A stretch of DNA of 64,000 bases from positions 62,001 through 126,000 of the forward strand of contig NZ_BPFZ01000001.1 of assembly GCF_030158815.1 (NCBI RefSeq). Direction: 5' to 3'. This DNA comes from Candidatus Phycosocius spiralis (GTDB taxonomy: Bacteria; Pseudomonadota; Alphaproteobacteria; Caulobacterales; Aquidulcibacteraceae). The notes beneath the pieces were generated by a model. It had not been told where the DNA came from and ran no database searches. It was given only the letters and a program-made list of their open reading frames with translations. This document shows, piece after piece, positions 1-8,107 of the stretch (position 1 is its first letter; every line of letters begins with the position of its first letter). The position numbers and the translations under genes were made by a program.

Positions 1-1155
1 CTCATTGCGCGTGCCGCAGAAGGTTCCGCCCGCGATGGTCTTTCGCTTTTAGATCAAGCCATCGTGCAAGACCGTGGCAATGGTGTTTCAGGCGCCGATA
101 TCCGTGATATGCTGGGTCTCGCGGACCGCTCACGCACCTTGGACCTCATTGGTTCCATCCTAAAGGGTGACGCCAAATCTGCTTTAGAGCAATTTCGTGA
201 GCAATTTGATATAGGGGCCGATCCCAGCCTGATTTTGCGTGACCTCATGGACCTAACCCATGAAATCACCCGCGCTGAAGTGCTGGGTAGCGATTGGCAT
301 CCTGCTGGTGCGAGCGATCAGATTGCACGCTTGCGGGCCTTTGCCCAATCGACGTCGCCTGCGGCTTTGGCACGCTTATGGCAGATGTTGTTGCGCGGGT
401 TTGAAGAAGTAACGCGCGCGCCAGACCCCGTTCAAGCCGCTGAAATGTGTTTGTTACGGCTGTGTGCTGCCTTGAGCTTGCCACCGCCCGAGGACTTAGC
501 CCGCCTGTTGCAGGGGCAATCTGTCTCAACTCCAGCTGCGCCAGTACAGTCAAATGCGTCCTCTGCCTTGCCTCATACGCCAGAATCTGCCGCTACAGCG
601 GCTACCAACATGGCACCCGACCCAGTTATCGAACCCATTGAAGTAGCCGCCCAAGTCATAGCGGCCTTTGGGCCAAGTAGCTTTGAGATGGCTCTCGAAA
701 TGCTCGAAGAAGCCCGTGAAATCGTGCTGGTAACAGAGTTAGAGCGCTTTGTGCGACTGATCGGGTTTAAACCTGGAGAGCTGGTGATTGAGCTTCTGCC
801 CAATGCCCCCGCAGATCTTCTAAAGCGTACGGCTGAGGCCTTAACAGCGCTTACCCAATCCCAATGGCGTGTGGAATTGGGAAAAGGCGGGCGCGAAAGT
901 ATTGTTGAGCGCACCAAACGTTTGGCGCAAGAGCGTTTAGACGCCGCAACAGCCGCACCAGAAATTCAAGCGGCACTGGAAGCCTTCCCCGGCGCACGTA
1001 TTGTTGAAATTAGACCGGCACCGGTGCCCAGTGCGATCCAGCATGAGACCTCTCCAATTGATCTCGATGCAATGGAAGTGGAAGTCGATGAGGATAGCAT
1101 TGCGCCAGACAATGTTTTATCGGTGGACTTTACCCGCAAACGGGTAGGGGATTAA
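1..1155 (+). CDS. dnaX: DNA polymerase III subunit gamma/tau, 3' part
   Basis: This is the C-terminal part of the clamp-loader subunit gamma/tau, which drives beta-clamp loading and couples the polymerases to the helicase. The reading frame is open from base 1, so the ATPase N-terminus lies outside the window. The first residues (ARAAEGSARDGLSLLDQAI) match the DnaX segment that carries the sensor-2 arginine. They are followed by the helical collar domain and a long tail rich in Ala and Pro and then in acidic residues, as in alphaproteobacterial tau. It is followed by ybaB and recR on the same strand, the classic dnaX-ybaB-recR order. An apparent GTG start at 64 is internal to the gene. Confidence 0.93.
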   Translation, partial: LIARAAEGSARDGLSLLDQAIVQDRGNGVSGADIRDMLGLADRSRTLDLIGSILKGDAKSALEQFREQFDIGADPSLILRDLMDLTHEITRAEVLGSDWHPAGASDQIARLRAFAQSTSPAALARLWQMLLRGFEEVTRAPDPVQAAEMCLLRLCAALSLPPPEDLARLLQGQSVSTPAAPVQSNASSALPHTPESAATAATNMAPDPVIEPIEVAAQVIAAFGPSSFEMALEMLEEAREIVLVTELERFVRLIGFKPGELVIELLPNAPADLLKRTAEALTALTQSQWRVELGKGGRESIVERTKRLAQERLDAATAAPEIQAALEAFPGARIVEIRPAPVPSAIQHETSPIDLDAMEVEVDEDSIAPDNVLSVDFTRKRVGD

Positions 1156-1199
1156 GCTGTTTACCCCAATCGATCATGGTCAAAGGGACTGGAATAGAC

Positions 1200-1526
1200 A
1201 TGATGAAAGACCTCAGCGGGTTGATGAAAACCATGCAGCAGATGCAGACAAAGGTCGCAGATGCACAAAAGAAGATGGAAAAAATTGAAGCCGAAGGCCA
1301 ATCGGGTGGCGGCTTGGTCAAAGTAACCACCAATGGCGAGGGTAAATTGATCGCACTATCCATTGACCCAAGTTTATGTGTCCCAGAAGATGTTGAAATT
1401 CTTGAAGATTTGATCAAGGCGGCCTTTGAAGATGCCCGCAAAAAGGTAGAAGTAAGCCGTGGTGCTATGGAAAAGGATCTGATGGGGGGCTTGCCCCTAC
1501 CGCCCGGCTTTAAGATGCCATTTTAG
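1200..1526 (+). CDS. ybaB: YbaB/EbfC nucleoid-associated protein
   Basis: A small DNA-binding nucleoid-associated protein that lies next to recR in many bacteria. The product of about 108 residues begins [16 protein letters not shown], the typical N-terminal helix, then shows a [13 protein letters not shown] turn and a C-terminal [13 protein letters not shown] tail, all typical of the family. An upstream in-frame ATG at 1176 exists, but an AAAGGGA ribosome site at 1182-1188 favours the ATG at 1200 or 1203. It lies 44 bases after dnaX, and its stop is one base before the recR start, so the three genes are very probably co-transcribed. Confidence 0.93.
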   Translation: MMKDLSGLMKTMQQMQTKVADAQKKMEKIEAEGQSGGGLVKVTTNGEGKLIALSIDPSLCVPEDVEILEDLIKAAFEDARKKVEVSRGAMEKDLMGGLPLPPGFKMPF

Positions 1527-1527
1527 G

Positions 1528-2154
1528 ATGGGTGAGCCAGTTTCACGCACCAAGCGGGCGGTAGCGAGCCCAGAGATTGAGCGCTTAGTATCGCTTCTGG
1601 CAAAATTGCCGGGCATGGGGCCTCGCTCTGCCCGTCGCGCCGCGTTACATCTGTTGCGAAAGCGTGAAACGCTGATGCAGCCACTGGGCGAAGCGCTTGG
1701 CGATGCGGCGCTCAAGATTAAGCAGTGTAGCCAATGCGGTAATTTGGATACGATGGATCCTTGTGCCATTTGTATCGACCCGTCGCGCGATCCCACGATC
1801 CTGTGTGTGGTTGTCGATGTCAGCGATGTATGGGCGCTGGAGCGCTCGGGCGCTTTTTCGGGTCACTATCATATCTTGGGCGGCGTGTTATCCGCCCTCG
1901 ATGGGATTAGGCCGGAGGATTTGCGTATTGGAGGCCTTTTGGCGCGCGTTGGCTTGGGCCAGATACGCGAAGTGGTCTTAGCGCTCGCCGCCACAGTAGA
2001 AGGCCAGACGACAGCCCATTATCTCGCTGATTTACTGGCAGATAGTGGCGTTAAGACCACCCGCCTTGCGCAAGGCGTACCGATGGGTGGTGAGTTGGAT
2101 CATCTCGACGACGGCACTTTACTGGCGGCCCTTAAAGCCCGCCGCACCGTTTAG
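1528..2154 (+). CDS. recR: Recombination mediator RecR
   Basis: RecR loads RecA at gaps with RecF and RecO. The 208-residue product has the helix-hairpin-helix ([17 protein letters not shown]), a Cys4 zinc finger ([16 protein letters not shown]), a Toprim domain and the C-terminal [16 protein letters not shown] motif. Length is close to the usual 200. One feature is odd: the Toprim glutamate in the conserved CVVE motif reads valine (CVVVDVSD, codon GTC). The residue is conserved in the family, although RecR is not a nuclease. The gene starts one base after ybaB stops. It converges with the next gene with only three bases between the stop codons. Confidence 0.95.
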   Translation: MGEPVSRTKRAVASPEIERLVSLLAKLPGMGPRSARRAALHLLRKRETLMQPLGEALGDAALKIKQCSQCGNLDTMDPCAICIDPSRDPTILCVVVDVSDVWALERSGAFSGHYHILGGVLSALDGIRPEDLRIGGLLARVGLGQIREVVLALAATVEGQTTAHYLADLLADSGVKTTRLAQGVPMGGELDHLDDGTLLAALKARRTV

Positions 2155-2157
2155 TTT

Positions 2158-3327
2158 TTAAGGTACAATGACGTCAAAGGTCAGGCCTGCACTCTTGATC
2201 AGGCGGGCGCGAAGGGCAGGGCCCATGATGGCGCCGGGCGTCCAAATCCCACCTTTGGCATCCTTAGCTTCTTGGATTAGGCAAAGCGCCGCTTCTGTGA
2301 TCATCTTTGAGGTGGAACCATAGCCGGGGTCGCGGTCACCTGTCACAACGACTTGGACATCCGGCCCAGCTTCGGCCTCTGCGACGAAAAGTACGTCATA
2401 AAAGCCAGCTTCGCGTTCTTCCTTGGACGGGCCTTCGCCGGGTTTTGGGCCGCCCTCTGCGCCTAAGCTTTTGTCGCCAGCGACCGCAAAGGCAATCTCC
2501 TTTCCCTTATCACCGGGCCCCGTGACCAACATTTCTTCATAGACAAAGTCTTTGCCATATGGATGGCCAAGGAGCGCGTTTGTGCGATGGACATTACGGG
2601 TATTGATGGGTGCCATCACAAAAGGGGCAACCCACGTGCCTAATTTTTCGTCGAAATACGGCTTTTGACCATGGGGCTGAGCTGGGCCTTCAAATCCGGG
2701 AGTTAAAGCAAAAGGATTGCGTAACAAATCCATTATGCCCGGGTCTTTCATCGCGGCTGCCATCGTGGCCTTGAGGCTGGCTGCGGTTCCACCCGAAAAT
2801 GTTCCCCGCATTTTGCGCACACGGCCCTTCATGTTGCGCGCAGGCTTACCGGAACGGGTCAGCATGGCTTCTTGTGCCAATTGAACGCCTAGATCAAATG
2901 GAATGGAATCAAAGCCACACGAGAACACAATCCGCGCGCCAGAAGCTTTGGCCTTGGCTTCATGTGCATCAATCATGGCGCGCATCCACGCAGGCTCACC
3001 ACATAAATCGACATAATCGGTGCCCAGTTCGGCGCAGGCGGCAACCACTTCGCTGCCATAGGTCTGATAGGGGCCAACGGTGGTTAAAAGCACTATGGTT
3101 GAAGAAATCATCGCTTTTAAAGACGCTGCATCTTCGGTATCACAGACAATGATGGGCGTATCTTTTGGGGCACCAATTTCATCGCGCACGGCGGTAAGCT
3201 TTTGTTCATTACGCCCCCCCATCGCCCAGCGCACACCGCTTGGATAGGTTTTGGCAAGATATTCAGCGACAAGACGACCGGTAAATCCAGATGCGCCAAA
3301 TACAATGATGTCAATGTCCCGGCTCAT
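2158..3327 (-). CDS. Saccharopine dehydrogenase-like NAD(P)-binding protein
   Basis: A 389-residue protein with an N-terminal Rossmann fold (IIVFGASGFTGRLVAEYL) and a second conserved block (DYVDLCGEPAWMRAMIDAHEAKA) that mark the saccharopine dehydrogenase-like or trans-acting enoyl reductase family. Members outside lysine metabolism act on lipid or polyketide intermediates, or their substrates are unknown. The substrate cannot be read from this sequence. The start is supported by a GGGAG-type site shortly upstream. It is tail-to-tail with recR, and parE lies upstream on the same strand about 80 bases away. Confidence 0.8.
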   Translation of the reverse strand: MSRDIDIIVFGASGFTGRLVAEYLAKTYPSGVRWAMGGRNEQKLTAVRDEIGAPKDTPIIVCDTEDAASLKAMISSTIVLLTTVGPYQTYGSEVVAACAELGTDYVDLCGEPAWMRAMIDAHEAKAKASGARIVFSCGFDSIPFDLGVQLAQEAMLTRSGKPARNMKGRVRKMRGTFSGGTAASLKATMAAAMKDPGIMDLLRNPFALTPGFEGPAQPHGQKPYFDEKLGTWVAPFVMAPINTRNVHRTNALLGHPYGKDFVYEEMLVTGPGDKGKEIAFAVAGDKSLGAEGGPKPGEGPSKEEREAGFYDVLFVAEAEAGPDVQVVVTGDRDPGYGSTSKMITEAALCLIQEAKDAKGGIWTPGAIMGPALRARLIKSAGLTFDVIVP

Positions 3328-3410
3328 TCTTTAGGCTCCCAGCATGTTTTGTTTGGCTATTTGTTTGGCGCAGAAGGATGAAATGGGCAAGCCCCAAATT
3401 TGTTCCTGCC

Positions 3411-5426
3411 TCAAACGTCAAGCTCTTCTGCATAACGCGCATTTTCCTGTAGCCATTTAAACCTTAGCTCTGGCTTGCGCCCCATCAAGGTCTCAACCAA
3501 CTCGCCCACACCGGGTATATCTCCTTCCGGGATCACTAAACGCGCCAGTGTCCGTGTGGCTGGGTTCATGGTCGTAAGCTTAAGCTGTGCTGGCATCATC
3601 TCGCCAAGGCCTTTAAAGCGACCGACCTCAACCTTTGCGCGCGGGCCAAAGGCAGTTTTGAGCAATTCATCCTTATGCGCATCATTTTTGGCATAGAGTG
3701 TTTTGCCATTATGCGTGAGGCGGTAAAGAGGTGGTAAAGCCACAAATAGGCGCCCTGCATGCACCAATTGGGGCATAGCGCGGAAGAAGTAGGTCGCTAA
3801 TAGTGCCGCAATATGGGCACCGTCCACGTCCGCGTCGGTCATGATAATGATCCGCTCATAGCGTAAATCCTGCAACCGGAACTTCGCGCCCGGGGCAACT
3901 CCAAGTGCCAAAGCCAGATCCGACAATTCTTGGTTGCCCGCCAACTTATCGCCTCCTGCGCTGGCGACATTGAGGATTTTGCCACGTAGCGGCAAAATAG
4001 CTTGTGTGGTGCGATCACGCGCCTGCTTGGCGCTGCCACCAGCAGAATCGCCCTCTACAATAAAGATCTCGGTACCAATGGCGTCTTGGCGTGCACAATC
4101 GGCCAATTTTCCAGGTAGCCGCAATTTTCGCGTTGCACTTTGGCGCTGAACTTCTTTTTCCTTGCGACGTTTCATCCGGTCATCGGCTTGAGCGATGGCC
4201 CAATCCAGCAATGCGCGCGCTTCACGCGGACTGGCACCCAACCAATGATCGAAGGGATCCCGGATTGCATTTTCAACGATACGCGCAGCTTCCGCAGTCG
4301 CCAAGCGATCCTTGGTTTGACCAACAAATTCTGGTTCACGCACGAACACACTTACCAAGGCCGCAGCAGTGTTAAAGACATCCTCTGCGGTGATTTGGGC
4401 AGCCTTTTTGTCACCTACAAGTTCACCATAATTGCGCAAGCCTTTGGTGATCACACCGCGCAGGCCTTGTTCATGCGTGCCGCCCTCTGGCGTGGGAATG
4501 GTGTTGCAATAAGATAAAAGAAATCCATCGCGATCGCCAAAACCGCGCACACCCCAAGTCATCGCCCATTCAACGCCGCCATGCCCAGCGGCTTGGGTGG
4601 TTCGCCCGGCAAATACCTGGCTGGTAACGGTTAGGGCATCCCCAATTGTACTATGAAGATAATCTGCCAATCCATTGGGAAAGCATAAAATTTCCTCAAT
4701 TGGAGTGTGATCGCCGGCTTTTATGCGTTCTGGCGCACATTTCCAGCGGATCTCTACGCCACGAAACAAATAGGCTTTTGAGCGCGCCATGCGAAACAGG
4801 CGCGCAGGATCAAAGCTTGCGCCTTCTCCAAAGATTTCTGGGTCTGGATGAAACCGAACAACACTACCCCTGCGGTTATGAATCGGCCCTAAATGCTCGA
4901 TCGGGCCCTGTGGCATGCCGCGCGAGAATTGCATGCGATACAGTCGTTTGTCGCGCGCAACTTCAACTTCCAAGCGGTTTGACAGTGCATTGACAACCGA
5001 GACGCCTACGCCATGAAGACCGCCAGAGGTTTGATAGGCCTTATCAGAGAATTTACCCCCGGCATGAAGTACGGTCATAACAACTTCTAAGGCCGATTTA
5101 TCCACATATTTTGGGTGCGGATCGATCGGAATTCCGCGCCCATTATCACCGACTGCCAAAGCACCATCGGCCTCTAGCGTCACTTCGATCCATGTGGCAT
5201 GGCCAGCGACGACTTCATCCATGGCGTTATCAAGGACCTCGGCAAACAAGTGATGCATCGCGCGAGCATCGGTGCCGCCAATATACATACCAGGGCGTTT
5301 ACGAACCGGTTCTAGTCCTTCTAGAACTTCAATATCTTTTGCCGAATAGCCTAAACTTCCAGCTGAGGTCGATTCTGGCTCGAACTGATCGAAAAGATTT
5401 GAATTGGGAGCGGCATTGCTAGCCAT
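3411..5426 (-). CDS. parE: DNA topoisomerase IV subunit B
   Basis: The ATPase subunit of topoisomerase IV, which decatenates daughter chromosomes together with ParC. The 671-residue product shows the GHKL ATP site (EVLDNAMDEV, VGDNGRGIPID, TSGGLHGVGVSVVNALS), a Toprim motif (IFIVEGDSAGGSAKQARDR) and the metal-binding MTDADVDGAHI. ParE is preferred over GyrB because of the length and the RPGMYIGGTDARAMHHL N-terminal block typical of alphaproteobacterial ParE. ParC is not in the window. The gene is divergent from the cold-shock gene across a 323-base gap. Confidence 0.94.
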   Translation of the reverse strand: MASNAAPNSNLFDQFEPESTSAGSLGYSAKDIEVLEGLEPVRKRPGMYIGGTDARAMHHLFAEVLDNAMDEVVAGHATWIEVTLEADGALAVGDNGRGIPIDPHPKYVDKSALEVVMTVLHAGGKFSDKAYQTSGGLHGVGVSVVNALSNRLEVEVARDKRLYRMQFSRGMPQGPIEHLGPIHNRRGSVVRFHPDPEIFGEGASFDPARLFRMARSKAYLFRGVEIRWKCAPERIKAGDHTPIEEILCFPNGLADYLHSTIGDALTVTSQVFAGRTTQAAGHGGVEWAMTWGVRGFGDRDGFLLSYCNTIPTPEGGTHEQGLRGVITKGLRNYGELVGDKKAAQITAEDVFNTAAALVSVFVREPEFVGQTKDRLATAEAARIVENAIRDPFDHWLGASPREARALLDWAIAQADDRMKRRKEKEVQRQSATRKLRLPGKLADCARQDAIGTEIFIVEGDSAGGSAKQARDRTTQAILPLRGKILNVASAGGDKLAGNQELSDLALALGVAPGAKFRLQDLRYERIIIMTDADVDGAHIAALLATYFFRAMPQLVHAGRLFVALPPLYRLTHNGKTLYAKNDAHKDELLKTAFGPRAKVEVGRFKGLGEMMPAQLKLTTMNPATRTLARLVIPEGDIPGVGELVETLMGRKPELRFKWLQENARYAEELDV

Positions 5427-5749
5427 TCTTCTGATTTCCCTAGGATGAACTTACATATGATGACCTCCCATGACCCGCCGAAGCAGCGAATTTTAGGGAT
5501 TAGGCAATGCACAGATATGGGCTCTTGTTCGAGTGCTGGGTCAAGTGTTTCTAGTAGCAGATCATCTAGCAGTCTCAAAAATCTTAATTACCAAAAAGTG
5601 GTTGCACGTTTGTAAACCTTGTGTTTACTTACCAAAGGGTAACCTAACATCTTGTAGGCTTAGTTGCCGTCTTGTGTCATCCATCTCTTTATAAGCAGCT
5701 TAGCTTGTTGGTGGGGGCACAGAAACGGATTGAGTGAGGGATAAGCATC
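5427..5749. promoter_or_regulatory. Divergent promoter region parE / cold-shock gene
   Basis: This 323-base gap separates two divergent genes and must hold both promoters. I see two short inverted repeats: GTAAAC-N5-GTTTAC at 5612-5628 and TTACC-AAAG-GGTAA at 5629-5642, directly adjacent. They could be operators or structure in the cold-shock leader RNA. A GAGGG site at 5736-5740 precedes the GTG start at 5750. No confident -10/-35 pair was assigned. Confidence 0.4.
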
Positions 5750-6283
5750 GTGACACACCAATTACTCGAAACAATTACATCTATGGGTCCAGAGCCATTG
5801 GGGACGATGGCGGAAGGGACAGTTAAATGGTTTGACCCAGTTAAAGGCTTTGGATTTATTCAAATTAATACCAGCAGTGAGGCGAGTTATCACGAAGTTG
5901 ACGCCCTTCTCCATATTAGTGTTTTGCGCAAATATGGTACCATGATCCCAAAAGAAGGGGATGGAATTTCTGTTTTGACAGCTGAGGGTGAACGTGGGCT
6001 TCAAGTTGTTGAGATTTTAAGTGTGCGGCCAATTGTACGTCCACCGCCAGAGGATGTGGATACGTTTGAGCAAGTTACAGTCAAATGGTTCAATCGCTCC
6101 AAAGGCTATGGCTTTGCCGGTCTAACCAAGGATGGTCCGGATGCGGAAGATATCTTTGTTCATGTTGCTACCTTGCGCCGTGGCGGAATTGATCAGGTTG
6201 AAGGCGGTGAAGTGTTGCGCGCACGTGTTGAGAGGAGTGAAAAAGGGGCCATTGCAACAGCCGTCGTTCAGGCAGACGACTGA
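5750..6283 (+). CDS. Double cold-shock domain protein
   Basis: An RNA/DNA-binding protein with two cold-shock domains in 177 residues. The first is around residues 20-90 ([18 protein letters not shown]) and the second around 104-175 ([18 protein letters not shown]). Both carry the RNP1 aromatic motif (KGFGFI, KGYGFA). Two-domain CspD-like proteins of this length are standard in alphaproteobacteria, where they act in stationary-phase or cold adaptation. The GTG start is chosen for the GAGGG site upstream; an ATG at 5808 (MAEGTVKWF) is a reasonable alternative and gives the usual short N-terminus. Confidence 0.9.
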   Translation: MTHQLLETITSMGPEPLGTMAEGTVKWFDPVKGFGFIQINTSSEASYHEVDALLHISVLRKYGTMIPKEGDGISVLTAEGERGLQVVEILSVRPIVRPPPEDVDTFEQVTVKWFNRSKGYGFAGLTKDGPDAEDIFVHVATLRRGGIDQVEGGEVLRARVERSEKGAIATAVVQADD

Positions 6284-6473
6284 GGATTTCGTTTCTTTTA
6301 ATAAACCAGCATCCGATAGATTTTCAATAGCCCAAGTGGGTATAACCTAAACAGGAACGCATGATTGTATAGGTATACCCAATCATGTTCTTTCTCCTAT
6401 GTGATAGATCCAAGGGTGTAGATTTGGTAGGGTCAGCCGGCACGGCTGGTCCAAAGGGCGTGTAAGTATCATC

Positions 6474-6959
6474 ATGAGCAAATTCATAACAATCACCCTG
6501 CTTTTTTGTGTGACATTTTTAGTCACGCCAATGTTGAGTTTAGCCCAACCCGTCATGCTGAATGGGCCGCAAACTGGATTACGGGTTGAGAGTTTAAGCA
6601 TAAAAACCCCAAAAGGTGTCCGTGGGTTTAAGGTTGAGGTCGCAGATACTGCGCGCACTAGGGAAATCGGTATGATGTGGCGCACACAAGTGCCGCTTGG
6701 AACGGGTATGTTGTTCGACTTTAAAAAACCTACCCCCGCTACATTCTGGATGGAAAACACATTGGTCTCGCTCGACCTTATCTTCATTCGAGAAAATGGC
6801 ATTATTGCCAATATTGTCGCTAATGCAGCGCCGCTATCGCGTGACTTGGTGCCCTCTGATGGGCCTGTACTGGGTGTGTTAGAAATTGGAGCAGGGGAAG
6901 CCATGCGGCTTGGAATTAAACCTGGCCAGAAGGTTTCGCACAGAATTTTCCCCCCATAA
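6474..6959 (+). CDS. DUF192 family exported protein
   Basis: A 161-residue exported protein of the DUF192 family, whose function is unknown. Residues 1-25 form a signal peptide ending near LSLAQ. The mature part has the family core: an R-x-x-GMMWRTQVPLGTGMLF block, then FWMENTLVSLDLIFI, and the C-terminal GVLEIGAGEAMRLGI-PG segment. The gene stands alone between the cold-shock gene and tRNA-Pro. A perfect 8-base stem-loop begins at its stop codon. Confidence 0.88.
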   Translation: MSKFITITLLFCVTFLVTPMLSLAQPVMLNGPQTGLRVESLSIKTPKGVRGFKVEVADTARTREIGMMWRTQVPLGTGMLFDFKKPTPATFWMENTLVSLDLIFIRENGIIANIVANAAPLSRDLVPSDGPVLGVLEIGAGEAMRLGIKPGQKVSHRIFPP

Positions 6960-6990
6960 GATTTTAGGCTATTTGACTTCAGTAAAATCT
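6959..6990 (+). terminator. Stem-loop after the DUF192 gene
   Basis: AGATTTTA at 6959-6966 and TAAAATCT at 6983-6990 form a perfect 8-base stem with a 16-base loop, starting at the stop codon of the DUF192 gene. No U-tract follows, so this is only a candidate terminator or an mRNA 3'-end structure in front of tRNA-Pro. Confidence 0.35.
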
Positions 6991-7040
6991 GATCACAATG
7001 CTTGCCCTTCTAAGGTCGGTCGCGCTATAGGCGTCCCTTT

Positions 7041-7121
<81 letters not shown>

Positions 7122-7220
7122 GGTCCCTAGAATGGGTGCAGCGTGGGGTTTTACAAATGTGCCAAACGCGATCAAACTTAGGCATAAATCCAAGCTTTTG
7201 CATAAATGGTCGAGGGTCTC

Positions 7221-7529
7221 ATGGGTTTTGCTAGAATTTTTCGTCCGTCCAAATCAGCAATGCAATCTGGTCGCGCTAAGACCAATGTCTGGATGTTGGA
7301 ATTTGAGACTGATGCGGCTCGCAGCTCTGATCCTTTAATGGGTTGGACCTCAAGTGCAGATACCCAAGGCCAAGTACGCTTAAGCTTTGATACACGCGAC
7401 GAAGCTATATTTTATGCACAAAAACATGGGCTTGCGTTTCAAGTGATGGACCGAAAGGATCCAAAACGCATTCCGCGCTCCTATGGCGATAATTTTACGT
7501 TTTATCGTCGCGAACCCTGGTCACATTAG
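7221..7529 (+). CDS. ETC complex I subunit (NDUFS4-like)
   Basis: A small soluble subunit of alphaproteobacterial respiratory complex I, homologous to mitochondrial NDUFS4. The product has the family core: an N-terminal ARIFRPSKSAMQSGRAK-type segment, then WMLEFE, the MGWTSSADTQGQVRLSF block, and a C-terminal SYGDNFTFYRREPW. The ATG at 7221 is preferred over 7206 because GAGGG lies just upstream at 7212-7216. It stands apart from any nuo operon, as usual, between tRNA-Pro and tRNA-Arg. Its TAG stop shares its last G with the first base of tRNA-Arg. Confidence 0.9.
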   Translation: MGFARIFRPSKSAMQSGRAKTNVWMLEFETDAARSSDPLMGWTSSADTQGQVRLSFDTRDEAIFYAQKHGLAFQVMDRKDPKRIPRSYGDNFTFYRREPWSH

Positions 7530-7605
7530 GCCCAATAGCTCAGCTGGATAGAGCATCCGCCTTCTAAGCGGACGGTCGCAGGTTCGAATCCTGCTTGGGT
7601 CGCCA
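7529..7605 (+). tRNA. tRNA-Arg (TCT)
   Basis: A 77-base cloverleaf. The acceptor GGCCCAA pairs with TTGGGTC (one G-U pair), the anticodon arm TCCGC-CTTCTAA-GCGGA gives anticodon TCT, the T arm is normal, and CCA is encoded at 7603-7605. The first base is the G of the TAG stop of the upstream gene. An accessory region with mobile-element debris begins right after it. Confidence 0.96.
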
Positions 7606-8107
7606 CGGTCTTTTTAAGATTATTACAAGATAAAATTGTGCACCAAGTACCATCAGGTGGCTCTTATTGTCTAACTTTTCATGCTTTTTAATCTGATCAG
7701 AACCTTCATTCGGCGTACAAACCTTCCCGAGCACAAAATTTGTTTAGAGATGATGCGCTGACGGGCAGCCAGCAATGCATGCGCTTCAATTTTTGACGGC
7801 ACCAAAGATTTAGACCTAGTTGGCACCGGGTCGAAAAGCCATGAGTTACCTCTGCAAGTCGGTGGGGATTACAAATTGATCGAAGGGTTCGCTATCATCT
7901 GTCGCGTTATCCAGTATAACGGGCATTAAATATGGCAATGCAGAGGTAGACGAGTATCCAACCATCCAACAGGTTGGCTGGATTGTTTAGAATAGGAACA
8001 AAACGCGCACGCATATATATCGATGAATGTGGATAGCGGAGCAGCGTAGTCACAAAAAACTCTAGCATAAAATAGAGTCACTGGTGATAATTGCATTCGG
8101 CCGCAAT
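7606..8107. other. Gene-free region after tRNA-Arg
   Basis: I see no supported gene in these 500 bases. They hold a pair of 10-base inverted copies (TACCTCTGCA at 7847-7856, TGCAGAGGTA at 7939-7948) and a hairpin CCAACC-N8-GGTTGG at 7958-7977 that lies beyond the 3' end of the leftward glycosyltransferase gene. No U-tract supports a terminator. Confidence 0.5.
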
